9,827 nucleotides of DNA from DASZIT01 sp052143315 (GCA_052143315.1 JBKQTE010000096.1:1-9827); one strand, 5' to 3'. Positions 1 through 7,278 are shown, counted from the stretch's first letter. Made by a program: numbers and translations. The notes: a model not told the origin generated them from the sequence alone.

Positions 1-78
1 CTCGAACAGCTGACCGCAGGGCGACGCCCCGCCGTGCCCGTCGTCGGCGGCAGAGCGTCGCCGGCCACACAGGGCTGA
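1..78 (+). CDS. 3' end of an unidentified upstream gene (partial)
   Basis: The first 25 codons of the window read open in frame 1 and end at a TGA at 76-78. The encoded tail begins LEQLTAGRRPAV and ends SPATQG. Frame 2 stops within 12 bases, and frame 3 is open but Arg-rich like a typical GC-rich shadow, so frame 1 is the best choice. The stop lies 15 bases before the monooxygenase ATG, which fits an upstream member of the same operon. The tail is too short to assign a family, and it could be chance in such GC-rich DNA. Confidence 0.4.
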   Translation, partial: LEQLTAGRRPAVPVVGGRASPATQG

Positions 79-80
79 CC

Positions 81-89
81 GGAAGGGGG
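81..89 (+). promoter_or_regulatory. Ribosome binding site of the monooxygenase
   Basis: The purine run GGAAGGGGG lies 4 bases before the ATG at 94 and is complementary to the 16S rRNA tail. It supports this Met as the start. No separate promoter is visible in the 15 bases after the preceding stop, so transcription probably comes from upstream of the window. Confidence 0.6.
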
Positions 90-93
90 CCGA

Positions 94-1440
94 ATGGCGA
101 AACGATCGATGTCCCTGGTGGGCTTCATGCAGGCGGGCAGCACCACCGTCTACGCCGGCTCGTGGCGGCACCCGGCCACCGAACACGGCTTCCTGAACGC
201 CAGCTACTACGCCAAGCTGGGCCGGGTCCTCGAAGAGGGCTGCTTCGACATGATGTTCTTCGACGACCGCCTGGCCATGCCCTCCATCTACGGCGGTTCC
301 GTGGCCGAAGCGGTGCGCCACGGCGCCCGACCGGTCAAGCTCGACCTGAGCGTCGTGCTGGGCGTCATCGCCGGTGCCACCCGGTCGATCGGCCTGGGCG
401 CCACCTACTCGACGACCTACTACTCGCCGTTCCACGTGGCACGGACCTTCGCCACCCTCGACCACCTCACCGGGGGCCGGGCGGCCTGGAACGTGGTGAC
501 CTCGGTGAACGACAGCGAGGCGCAGAACTACGGCGTCGACCAGGTCCTGGCCCACGACGCCCGCTACGACCGGGCCGACGAGTTCCTCGAAGCCACCACC
601 GGGCTTTGGGACTCGTGGGAGGACGACGCCCTCATCCTCGACCGGGCCGCTGGCATCTTCGCCGACCCGGACAAGGTCCACGAGCTCAACTACGACGGCA
701 AGTGGGTGAAGGTGCGCGGGCCCCTGACGGTGCCGCGGACACCGCAGGGGCGGCCCGTTCTGCTGCAGGCCGGATCGTCGGGGCGCGGGAGGGACTTCGC
801 CGCCCGGTGGGCCGAGGTCATCTTCACCGGCGACCCCAGCATCGATGTGGCGCGGGCCCACTTCACGGACCAGAAGGAGCGGATCACCGAGGGCGGACGG
901 GATCCCGACTCAGTCAAGATGCTGCCCATGGCCTACACGGTGCTGGGGGAGTCGACGGCCCAGGCCCACGAGCGCGAGCAGATGTTCCTCGACGACTTCG
1001 TGGACCCGATGGCCTCGCTGACCCTGTTGTCCGAGCTCATGAACTACGACTTCTCCGGACTGTCGCTCGACACGCCGATCACGGACGAGCTCATCGAGTC
1101 GGTGTCAGGCATCCGCGGGCTGGTCCAGAACCTCCGCGCCCACATCGGGGGGACGATCACGCTGGGCGACCTGGCCGGGCACCGGGCCACGCTGCTGCAG
1201 GGCCCGCGCTTCGTCGGCACTGGTGCGGAGGTGGCCGATCAGATGCAGGAGTGGTTCGACACCGGCGCCTGCGACGGGTTCGTCGTCGCTGCCACCCACA
1301 GCCCCGGCGCCTACGAGGACGTGGTGAGGCTCGTGGTGCCCGAGCTCCAGCGCCGCGGCGTGTTCCGGGACCGGTACACCGGCGGCACCTTGCGCGAGAC
1401 CCTCGGGCTCGCCCGTCCCGAGTGGGGCGCCCATGGCTGA
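94..1440 (+). CDS. NtaA/SnaA/DszA-family FMN-dependent monooxygenase
   Basis: This 448-residue protein belongs to the bacterial-luciferase-like, two-component flavin monooxygenases (nitrilotriacetate, dibenzothiophene-sulfone and pristinamycin enzymes). These use FMNH2 supplied by a separate reductase to oxygenate small organic substrates in the cytoplasm. The family signature is clear: the block STTYYSPFHVARTFATLDHL followed by TGGRAAWNVVTS (about residues 108-139), then EAQNYG and a conserved aromatic/acidic stretch around HDARYDRADEF. A GRPVLLQAGSSGRGRDFAA segment near the middle is typical of the flavin-phosphate region. Length matches the family (about 440-460). The ATG at 94 has a good ribosome binding site. 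Its last 8 bases overlap the CoA-transferase, which implies translational coupling. No flavin reductase gene is in the window, so the partner must be elsewhere. The family call is secure; the substrate is unknown. Confidence 0.93.
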   Translation: MAKRSMSLVGFMQAGSTTVYAGSWRHPATEHGFLNASYYAKLGRVLEEGCFDMMFFDDRLAMPSIYGGSVAEAVRHGARPVKLDLSVVLGVIAGATRSIGLGATYSTTYYSPFHVARTFATLDHLTGGRAAWNVVTSVNDSEAQNYGVDQVLAHDARYDRADEFLEATTGLWDSWEDDALILDRAAGIFADPDKVHELNYDGKWVKVRGPLTVPRTPQGRPVLLQAGSSGRGRDFAARWAEVIFTGDPSIDVARAHFTDQKERITEGGRDPDSVKMLPMAYTVLGESTAQAHEREQMFLDDFVDPMASLTLLSELMNYDFSGLSLDTPITDELIESVSGIRGLVQNLRAHIGGTITLGDLAGHRATLLQGPRFVGTGAEVADQMQEWFDTGACDGFVVAATHSPGAYEDVVRLVVPELQRRGVFRDRYTGGTLRETLGLARPEWGAHG

Positions 1441-2635
1441 CCGGCCGGGCCCGCTCACTGGGCTCCGCGTCGTCGACGCCGCCACCTTGGTGGCCGGCCC
1501 GATGGTGGCCACCATGCTCGGCGAGTTCGGGGCCGAGGTCGTCAAGGTCGAGCAACCCGGTGTCGGCGATCCCCTGCGGACCTGGGGCCCGGCCAAGGAC
1601 GGCATCGGCCTGGTGTGGAAGAGCGTCAGTCGGAACAAGCGCTGCGTCACCCTCGACCTCCGCCGGCACGAGGGCCAGGAGGTCCTCCACCAGCTGCTCG
1701 ACATGACCGATGTGCTCGTCGTCGGCAACCGCCCGAGCGCGTTGGAGCGCTGGGGTCTCGACTACGAGTCGGTCCACGCCCGCCACCCGCGCCTGGTGAT
1801 GCTCCACGTCAGCGGCTACGGCCGGGGCGGGCCGGCCAGCGACCGCCCGGGGTTCGGCACCCTGGCCGAGGCCATGAGCGGGTTCGCCCAGGTGGTGGGG
1901 CAGCCTGATGGACCCCCGACCCTCCCACCCTTCATGCTGGCCGACGGCGTCGCCGCCCAGGCGGCGACCTGGGCGGTGATGATGGCGCTGTACCATCGCG
2001 ACCTGCGCGGCGGGACGGGACAGCTCGTCGACGTCAACCTGGTCGAGCCCCTAGCCCGCCTCATCGAGTCGTCGACGCTCGCCTTCGACCAGCTCGGGAC
2101 GGTCGCCGGACGGGTGGGCAACCACCTGCCGGCCAGCGCCCCGCGTAACGCCTACCTCACGGGCGACGGCAAGTGGGTCGCCATCTCCAGTGCCTCGGCC
2201 AACATCGTCGTACGGGTCTTCCGCAGCATCGGCCGCCCGGACCTGGCCGAGGACCCCGACTACGTGGAGCCCCTCGGCCGCCAGGAGCGGGGGACCGCGA
2301 TCGACGCCATGGTGGCCGAATGGATCGCGGCGCGTACCCTCGACGAGGTGATGGAGGTGTTCCTGGCCGCCGACGTGGCTGCCGCCCCCGTCTACGACGC
2401 CGGACAGCTCCTCGCCGACGAGCACTTGCGCTCCCGGGGGACCTTCCCCCGGATCGACGACCCTGACCTGGGCCCGGTCCGGGTCCAGGCGCCGCTGGCC
2501 CAGCTCTCGGAGACCCCAGGGCATATCGATCACCTCGGCCAGGACCTCGGTGCCGAGAACGACGCCGTCTACGGTGGGCTCCTCGGCTTCACCCCCGACC
2601 GCATCGCCGCCCTGGCGGCGGCCGGCGTCATCTGA
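1433..2635 (+). CDS. Family III CoA-transferase (CaiB/BaiF-type)
   Basis: This 400-residue protein is a CaiB/BaiF (formyl-CoA transferase-like) enzyme, which moves CoA from one acyl-CoA to a free carboxylate through enzyme-bound mixed anhydride and thioester intermediates. Visible hallmarks are the N-terminal LTGLRVVDAATLVAGPMVATM, then GEFGAEVVKVEQPGVGDPLR, then SRNKRCVTLDLRRHEG. Asp171 in the LADGVAA segment fits the catalytic aspartate of the family (Asp169 in formyl-CoA and carnitine CoA-transferases). The C-terminal end FTPDRIAALAAAGVI is the usual family ending, so the gene is complete. Its ATG lies inside the last codons of the monooxygenase (8-base overlap), so the two are probably co-translated. 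It probably activates the acid made upstream in the pathway, and the lyase encoded next would cleave a later CoA ester. Donor and acceptor cannot be read from the sequence. Confidence 0.94.
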   Translation: MADRPGPLTGLRVVDAATLVAGPMVATMLGEFGAEVVKVEQPGVGDPLRTWGPAKDGIGLVWKSVSRNKRCVTLDLRRHEGQEVLHQLLDMTDVLVVGNRPSALERWGLDYESVHARHPRLVMLHVSGYGRGGPASDRPGFGTLAEAMSGFAQVVGQPDGPPTLPPFMLADGVAAQAATWAVMMALYHRDLRGGTGQLVDVNLVEPLARLIESSTLAFDQLGTVAGRVGNHLPASAPRNAYLTGDGKWVAISSASANIVVRVFRSIGRPDLAEDPDYVEPLGRQERGTAIDAMVAEWIAARTLDEVMEVFLAADVAAAPVYDAGQLLADEHLRSRGTFPRIDDPDLGPVRVQAPLAQLSETPGHIDHLGQDLGAENDAVYGGLLGFTPDRIAALAAAGVI

Positions 2636-2649
2636 CCACGCACGCAGAC

Positions 2650-2654
2650 GGAGG
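2650..2654 (+). promoter_or_regulatory. Ribosome binding site deciding the GTG start of the lyase
   Basis: GGAGG lies 6 bases before the GTG at 2661, in the 25-base gap after the CoA-transferase stop. It decides the start: the frame is open further upstream to an ATG at 2550, but that part overlaps the CoA-transferase and encodes low-complexity Ser/Pro/Arg residues. Confidence 0.7.
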
Positions 2655-2660
2655 CACCCC

Positions 2661-3584
2661 GTGTACGAACCCCGAGCCCGACGCTCCGAGCTCGCCACCC
2701 CGGCCAGCAGCGAGCGCATGTGTGCCAAGGCGCCGACCTCCGGCGCCGACCTCGTGTTCCTCGACCTGGAGGACGCCTGCGCCCCGGTGGTGAAGGAGTC
2801 CTCACGGGCCATCGTCGTCGAGGCGCTGGTCGGCCAGGACTGGGGACGGATCGTGCGGGCCGTCCGGGTCAACGGGCTGGACACCCCGTGGTGCTACGGC
2901 GACGTCGTCGAGGTGGTGACCGGCGCCCGGGACGCCCTGGACGTGATCATCGTGCCCAAGGCGCGCAACGCCCGGGACGTGTGGTGGTTCGACGTCCTGC
3001 TCACCCAGCTGGAGGCCAAGCTGGGCCTCACCAGGCGCATCGGGCTCGAAGTGCTGATCGAGGAGGCCGAGGGCCTGTCCAACTCCGCCGAGATCGCCCG
3101 GTCGAGCGACCGCCTCGAGGCCATCATCTTCGGGGCGGGCGACCTGTCCGCCTCCCTGCACGCTAGGGTGGACGGGAACTTCGACCCGGTGGGGGAGTAC
3201 CCGGGGGATTTCTGGCATCACGCCCGGGTGCAGATCCTGGCCGCCGCCCGAGCCGCAGGAATCGACGCCATCGACGCCCCCTACCCGGCGTACCAGGACC
3301 CGGAGGGCTACCGTCGCTCGGCCACCCACGCCAGCCTCCTGGGCTACGACGGGAAGTGGGCCATCCACCCCAGCCAGGTCCCCATCGCCAACGACGTCTT
3401 CGCCCCCACCGAGGCGGAGGTCCGGGACGCCGAGGAGTCCATCGCTACCTACCGTGCGTCGGAGGCCGACGGGGTCGGAGCCATCGGTCGGGACGGCCGG
3501 CTCGTGGATGCCGCCCACATGAGGCTGGCCGCCAACGTGCTGCACAAGGCCGCGCTCGTCGCCTCCGAGCGGTCCGGCTCGTGA
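2661..3584 (+). CDS. HpcH/HpaI-type CoA-ester lyase (malyl/citramalyl-CoA lyase-like)
   Basis: From the GTG at 2661 this is a 307-residue TIM-barrel protein of the HpcH/HpaI aldolase / citrate lyase beta family. Members cleave or form 3-hydroxyacyl-CoA esters (malyl-CoA, citramalyl-CoA, 3-hydroxy-3-methylglutaryl-CoA) by magnesium-dependent retro-Claisen chemistry. Conserved pieces are ELATPASSERMCAKA (10-24), FLDLEDACAP (33-42), Arg69 and Asn71 in VRVNG, Lys100 in IIVPK, Glu134 in LIEEAEGL and Asp161 in GAGDLSASL (probable metal ligands), DAPY (205-208) and KWAIHPSQ (232-239). It begins 25 bases after the CoA-transferase stop and its TGA overlaps the next gene's GTG. A CoA-transferase followed by a CoA-ester lyase resembles the logic of itaconate/citramalate degradation, but no itaconyl-CoA hydratase is present, so the substrate stays open. 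Confidence 0.9.
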   Translation: MYEPRARRSELATPASSERMCAKAPTSGADLVFLDLEDACAPVVKESSRAIVVEALVGQDWGRIVRAVRVNGLDTPWCYGDVVEVVTGARDALDVIIVPKARNARDVWWFDVLLTQLEAKLGLTRRIGLEVLIEEAEGLSNSAEIARSSDRLEAIIFGAGDLSASLHARVDGNFDPVGEYPGDFWHHARVQILAAARAAGIDAIDAPYPAYQDPEGYRRSATHASLLGYDGKWAIHPSQVPIANDVFAPTEAEVRDAEESIATYRASEADGVGAIGRDGRLVDAAHMRLAANVLHKAALVASERSGS

Positions 3585-4642
3585 CCGCCCCGGCGACGTC
3601 ACCGCCCACCTACCGGGTCGTCCAATGGGCCACGGGCAACGTCGGGACCCGCGCGCTGCGGGCCGTCATCGAGCATCCCCGGCTCGACCTGGTGGGGGTG
3701 CGGGTGACGAACCCCGACAAGGTGGGGCGCGACGCCGGGACGTTGTGCGGGCTGGAGCCGGTCGGCGTGGCCGCCACGGACGAACTCGACGACATTCTGG
3801 CCCTCACGCCGGACTGCGTGCTCTACATGCAGCAGGGCTACGACGTCGATGTACTGTGCACACTCCTCGAGGCGGGGGTCAACGTCGTGACCACCACCGG
3901 TGGTTTCCACCACCCCGGGAGCATGGACCCCGACGTGTGCGGGCGCATCGAGGCCGCCTGCGCCGCCGGCGGAACGTCGCTCCACTGCACGGGCAGCAGC
4001 CCGGGGTTCATCTCCGAGGCGGTGCCCCTCGTCCTGACCTCGATCCAACGCCGGCTGGACCGCCTGCACATCGCCGAGTTCGCCGACCTGTCCAGCCGCC
4101 ACTCCCCGGTGCTCCTCTTCGACCTCATGGGGTACGGCCAGGACCCCTCCACGTTCGACCCGGTTCGCTGGTCGTACGGTGGCGAGGCCTTCGGCCCCTC
4201 GCTCCGGCTCATCGGCGACGCGGTCGGGATGCCGCTCGACTCGGTCGAGTCCACCGGCGAGGTGGCGACGGCGGTTCGCGACATCGAGATCGCCGCCGGG
4301 ACGATCCCGGCTGGCACGGTCGCCGGGCAGCGGATGAACGTCGTGGGCCGCCACGGGGGCGACGAGCTGCTCAGCTTCAGCGCCACGTGGTACTGCTCGA
4401 CCGAGATCGACGCGTCGTGGGACCTGCGGCCGGGGGGATGGCACGTGACCGTCGAGGGGGACTGCCCCCTCGACATGGACCTCCGGCTGGACATCCCGCT
4501 GGAGCGCATGGCGGAGTCCACGCCGGGGTACACGGCCAACCGCGCCGTCAATGCCGTGCCCGTCGTCTGCGGGGCGGCCCCGGGCATCCGGACGACGGTG
4601 GACCTGCCACAGATCGTGGCCGACCTCGGACAGGGAGGATGA
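3581..4642 (+). CDS. Dihydrodipicolinate reductase-like NAD(P)-dependent oxidoreductase
   Basis: From the GTG at 3581 (GTGA overlap with the lyase stop) this is a 353-residue protein. The N-terminus YRVVQWATGNVGTRALRAVI (11-30) is a Rossmann beta-alpha-beta unit whose ATGNVG glycine loop binds NAD(P)H. HPRLDLVGVRVTNPDKVGRD follows, then a CTLLEAGVNVVTTTGG segment (93-108) and GSSPGFISE (138-146). This resembles the DapB-like, 2,4-diaminopentanoate dehydrogenase-type proteins common in mycobacteria and related actinomycetes, often labelled dihydrodipicolinate reductase. It is unlikely to be true DapB: it is about 100 residues longer than typical DapB, and the neighbours are catabolic rather than lysine-biosynthetic. 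I infer oxidation or reduction of a pathway intermediate; its substrate is unknown. The frame is open upstream to 3356, but that part lies inside the lyase gene and is Arg/Gly-rich shadow sequence. Confidence 0.82.
   Translation: MTAPATSPPTYRVVQWATGNVGTRALRAVIEHPRLDLVGVRVTNPDKVGRDAGTLCGLEPVGVAATDELDDILALTPDCVLYMQQGYDVDVLCTLLEAGVNVVTTTGGFHHPGSMDPDVCGRIEAACAAGGTSLHCTGSSPGFISEAVPLVLTSIQRRLDRLHIAEFADLSSRHSPVLLFDLMGYGQDPSTFDPVRWSYGGEAFGPSLRLIGDAVGMPLDSVESTGEVATAVRDIEIAAGTIPAGTVAGQRMNVVGRHGGDELLSFSATWYCSTEIDASWDLRPGGWHVTVEGDCPLDMDLRLDIPLERMAESTPGYTANRAVNAVPVVCGAAPGIRTTVDLPQIVADLGQGG
4633..4638 (+). promoter_or_regulatory. Ribosome binding site of the esterase
   Basis: GGGAGG sits 8 bases before the ATG at 4647, inside the last codons of the preceding oxidoreductase. 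It selects this Met over an in-frame ATG at 4551 that lies within the previous gene and would add a low-complexity leader. Confidence 0.65.
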
Positions 4643-4646
4643 CGGT

Positions 4647-5588
4647 ATGAGCGACGCACCCACGAGCGACGAGGGGGTGCTCGACCCCTGGGTGGCCGAG
4701 TGGATGGCGGCCAACCCGGAGCGGGCGACGCCCTTCGCCGACCTGGTGCCCGAGCTGCTCGAGCTGGCCCGGGGCGACTACGGGCCGCAGCTGACCCAGA
4801 AGATCGATCACGTCGACGACGACCACGTGGGGGACGTCCCCATCCGCATCTACCGCAACGACGGCGGGCCGACCGGCCTCGTCGTGTACTTCCACGGCGG
4901 CGGCCACGTGATCGGGAGCATCGGGATCATGGACGGTGTGGCCCGGGAGATCGCCCACGCCTCGGGTGCGGTGGTGGTGTCCGTCGGCTACCGGCTGGCG
5001 CCGGAGGACCCCTATCCGGCCGCCCTCGACGACTGCACGGCGGTCACGTCGTGGACGCTCGCCGAGTGCGGACGGTTCGGTCTCCCGCCGTCCGCCGTGG
5101 CCGTGGCCGGTGAGAGCGCCGGGGGGACCATGGCCGCCGCGGTCGCGCTCCGGCTGCGGGACGCCGGAGGCGCCGCACCGGTGGGCCAGGTCCTCATCTA
5201 CCCGGCGGTGGCCGGCTCGAAGATCCTTCCGTCGCGCGAGGAGTTCAGTGGCCTCGTCATCAGCCTCGAGGCAGGTGAGGCCTACTGGACGGCCTACAGC
5301 GGCGGCCGCGATCTCGACGACGATCCGTACGCCGCCCCGCTGCACGCCCCGTCGCTGGCGGGGCTGCCGCCGGCGCTGGTCATCCTGGGAGGGTGCGACA
5401 TGCTCCGGGACGAGGGGCGCGCCTATGCCGATCGGCTGACGGCCGACGGTGTGGACGCCGAGGAGGTTTGCTACCCCGGGCAGCCCCACGGCTTCCTCAA
5501 CTTCGGGTTCCCGGCGGCCGCCCTGGCGTTCGAGCGCACGGGCGTGTGGCTGCGGCGCAGGTTCGAGGAGGCTCGGGCGCCTGAGTGA
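4647..5588 (+). CDS. Alpha/beta hydrolase, hormone-sensitive-lipase-type carboxylesterase
   Basis: This 313-residue cytoplasmic esterase belongs to the HSL (family IV) group, which hydrolyses short-chain carboxylic esters. The oxyanion-hole motif HGGG is at 83-86 (in VVYFHGGGHVIGS). The nucleophile elbow GESAGG puts the catalytic Ser at 157, Asp251 in GGCDMLRDEG is the acid, and His281 in QPHGFLNF completes the triad. YRLAPEDPYPAALDD (115-129) is a further family hallmark. There is no signal peptide or membrane segment. It starts 4 bases after the stop of the oxidoreductase and is the last gene of the plus-strand block. It probably cleaves an ester or lactone in the pathway, for example one made by the monooxygenase if that enzyme acts in Baeyer-Villiger fashion; this last point is inference. 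All catalytic residues are present and the length is normal. Confidence 0.93.
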   Translation: MSDAPTSDEGVLDPWVAEWMAANPERATPFADLVPELLELARGDYGPQLTQKIDHVDDDHVGDVPIRIYRNDGGPTGLVVYFHGGGHVIGSIGIMDGVAREIAHASGAVVVSVGYRLAPEDPYPAALDDCTAVTSWTLAECGRFGLPPSAVAVAGESAGGTMAAAVALRLRDAGGAAPVGQVLIYPAVAGSKILPSREEFSGLVISLEAGEAYWTAYSGGRDLDDDPYAAPLHAPSLAGLPPALVILGGCDMLRDEGRAYADRLTADGVDAEEVCYPGQPHGFLNFGFPAAALAFERTGVWLRRRFEEARAPE

Positions 5589-5626
5589 GCCGCGACCGGC
5601 GGACCGGGCCGTTGCGCTCGATCAGG
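5580..5626. terminator. Imperfect inverted repeat between convergent genes, possible bidirectional terminator
   Basis: CCTGA (5580-5584) pairs with TCAGG (5622-5626), GAGC (5587-5590) with GCTC (5616-5619), GCGAC (5592-5596) with GTTGC (5611-5615, one G-T pair) and GGC (5598-5600) with GCC (5608-5610). This gives about 17 pairs interrupted by a 2-base internal loop and single-base bulges. It spans the stop codons of the esterase (5586-5588) and of the DUF35-thiolase on the other strand (5622-5624). There is no T-run on either side, so it is not a classical intrinsic terminator, but actinobacterial terminators often lack one. Confidence 0.4.
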
Positions 5627-7253
5627 CCCCGTCGCGCCGGAGCAGGAGGACGCCCGAGGGTGTCCCCCCGCCTGTGGTCACTACGGCGGTGGTGGCGTTT
5701 GCCACCTGGCGCCCGTCGGCCTCGTGGCGGAGCTGCTTGACCGCCTCGTAGACGAACCCGAATCCGTGCGTGCGGCCTTCGCTCAGCTGGCCGCCGTGGG
5801 TGTTGACCGGGAGCTCGCCGTCGAGGGCGATCCTGCGACCACCGTCGAGCCAGTCCTGGGCCTCGCCGAAGGGGCAGAATCCAAGTGCCTCGAGCCACGA
5901 CACGGCATTGAAGGTGAAGCCGTCGTAGACGAGGGCGAGGTCCACGTCGGCCTGGCGGAGGTCGGTCCGAGTCCAGAGATGGGCGGCCTGACCGAGCACC
6001 TGGGGCTCGTGGGTCAGCGTGCCCTGATCCCACGAGACCCGTTCGAGGATCTGGGTGCCGACCGCCTCGACCCGGACGGCCGCGCCCGGCAGGTCACCGG
6101 CCACGGAGGCGTCGGAGACCACGACGGCGATCGAGCCGTCACACGGCACGTCACAGTCGTAGAGGCCGAACGGGGTGGTGATGGGACGGGCCGCCATGTA
6201 GTCGTCCATGGTCATCGGTTCCCGGTAGATGGCCGCCGGGTTGCGTCCGGCGTTGGTCCGGCCGTTGACGGCGATGATCCCGAGCATCTCCCGGGTGGCG
6301 CCGTAGCGGTGCAGGTACTGGTTGGCGTTCATGGCGATCCAATTGGCGGCCGACAGGGCCCCGAAGGGCGAGCGCCACTGTTGGGCCCCCGAGGCCCGCC
6401 CCCCGCCCCCGCCGGCCGGCCGGAAGCCGAGAGTGGCGAACGTCGACTCCCACACCGTGCGGAAGCAGAGGACATGGCGGCACAGTCCGCTGGAGACGGC
6501 GAGCATGGCGGCGATCAGGGCGCCGCCAGGGCCGGGAAGGTCCATCCCGCCGTTGGTCCAGGTGGGATGCAGGCGCAGTGCCTCCTCCACCGCCGACACG
6601 CCGCCCTCGCTCATGCCCATGCCGATGCCCCCCGGATAGGTGGACAGCCCGTCGATGTCCGAGAGCTCGAGGCCGGCATCGGCCACCGCCCCGAGGCAGG
6701 CGTCGACGGTCAGCGAGAGAGGGTCGACCAGGAGCCGGCGGCCGAGTGCGGACCGCCCGATTCCGGAGAGCACGGCCCGGTGCTCGAACCGCTCGTCGCT
6801 GAGCGGTGCCCGCGGCACGGGCAGCCTCGGCGTGACGTCGGGCTCCGGGCGGGTGGTCATCCCGGTGGGCTCGAAAAGCGGCAGCCATACGTCGTCGCAC
6901 GCCTCGAAGCACACCTGGACCTCGAGGCCGACGGCGACGGCGGCGCTGTCGCACCCGACGATGTTGGTGGTCAACCGGACGGACGGATCCTCGGCCAGCG
7001 CCACCACCGCGATCACATAGGGGGGCGGTAGGTCGGGGTGCCACTGGTGCTGGTTGACCGTGCATCCGACGATCGTGCCCTTTCCCGAGACCGTGGTGGG
7101 CGTCGAGGACCGGCTGTGGCACACCGGGCAGACGGGGACGGGCGGGTGCACCAGGGCTCCGCAGTCCTCGCAGCCCTGGATGCGCAGGTGGCCGTCGGCT
7201 CCGGACGTCCAGAACCACCCGCTCCACGGGGTGAGCTCGGGAAGCGGCCTCAT
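5622..7253 (-). CDS. DUF35-thiolase fusion (Ltp/ChsH2-like CoA-thioester enzyme)
   Basis: This 543-residue protein joins two domains usually found in separate subunits. Residues 1-130 are a DUF35 domain: a rubredoxin-like zinc ribbon with Cys28, Cys31, Cys42 and Cys45, then an OB-fold (GKGTIVGCTVNQHQW). Residues about 155-543 are a thiolase-like (SCP2-thiolase / lipid-transfer) domain with DPLSLTVDACLGAVADAGL, DGSIAVVVSD, YDGFTFNAVSWLEALGFC and LPVNTHGGQLSEGRTHG. The thiolase nucleophile motif is replaced by a segment around PGPGGALIAAM (240-250) without Cys, and the GHP motif near 490-497 is absent. This argues against ordinary thiolysis and for retro-aldol chemistry as in the steroid enzyme Ltp2-ChsH2. 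A Gly-rich loop (280-286) is notable. The start at 7253 matches the normal DUF35 beginning (MRPLPELTPW) and lies 25 bases after the amidohydrolase stop; an earlier ATG at 7355 would overlap that gene. Confidence 0.88.
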   Translation of the reverse strand: MRPLPELTPWSGWFWTSGADGHLRIQGCEDCGALVHPPVPVCPVCHSRSSTPTTVSGKGTIVGCTVNQHQWHPDLPPPYVIAVVALAEDPSVRLTTNIVGCDSAAVAVGLEVQVCFEACDDVWLPLFEPTGMTTRPEPDVTPRLPVPRAPLSDERFEHRAVLSGIGRSALGRRLLVDPLSLTVDACLGAVADAGLELSDIDGLSTYPGGIGMGMSEGGVSAVEEALRLHPTWTNGGMDLPGPGGALIAAMLAVSSGLCRHVLCFRTVWESTFATLGFRPAGGGGGRASGAQQWRSPFGALSAANWIAMNANQYLHRYGATREMLGIIAVNGRTNAGRNPAAIYREPMTMDDYMAARPITTPFGLYDCDVPCDGSIAVVVSDASVAGDLPGAAVRVEAVGTQILERVSWDQGTLTHEPQVLGQAAHLWTRTDLRQADVDLALVYDGFTFNAVSWLEALGFCPFGEAQDWLDGGRRIALDGELPVNTHGGQLSEGRTHGFGFVYEAVKQLRHEADGRQVANATTAVVTTGGGTPSGVLLLRRDGA

Positions 7254-7278
7254 CGAAGGTTCCGCTTCGGGCCGGCCA

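Noticed and set aside
162..1706. Long open frame (514 codons) on the plus strand over the monooxygenase
   Set aside because: Its translation is Arg/Pro/Gly/His-rich with no domain; it is the usual shadow of a GC-rich gene whose real frame (94-1440) has clear family motifs.
2550..2660. Upstream extension of the lyase to the ATG at 2550
   Set aside because: Lies mostly within the CoA-transferase and gives a Ser/Pro/Arg leader; the GTG at 2661 has a good ribosome binding site and a typical N-terminus.
3356..3580. Upstream extension of the DapB-like gene to the ATG at 3356
   Set aside because: 75 codons entirely inside the lyase gene with shadow-like Arg/Gly composition; the GTG at 3581 begins just before the Rossmann fold.
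6393..6425. C-rich run that looked like a repeat or a sequencing problem
   Set aside because: It encodes a short Gly-rich loop (residues 280-286) in the thiolase-like domain and the frame stays intact across it.
5724..7031. Plus-strand open frame of 435 codons antisense to the DUF35-thiolase gene
   Set aside because: Low-complexity Gly/Arg/Val-rich translation without motifs; the minus-strand frame carries zinc ribbon and thiolase signatures.
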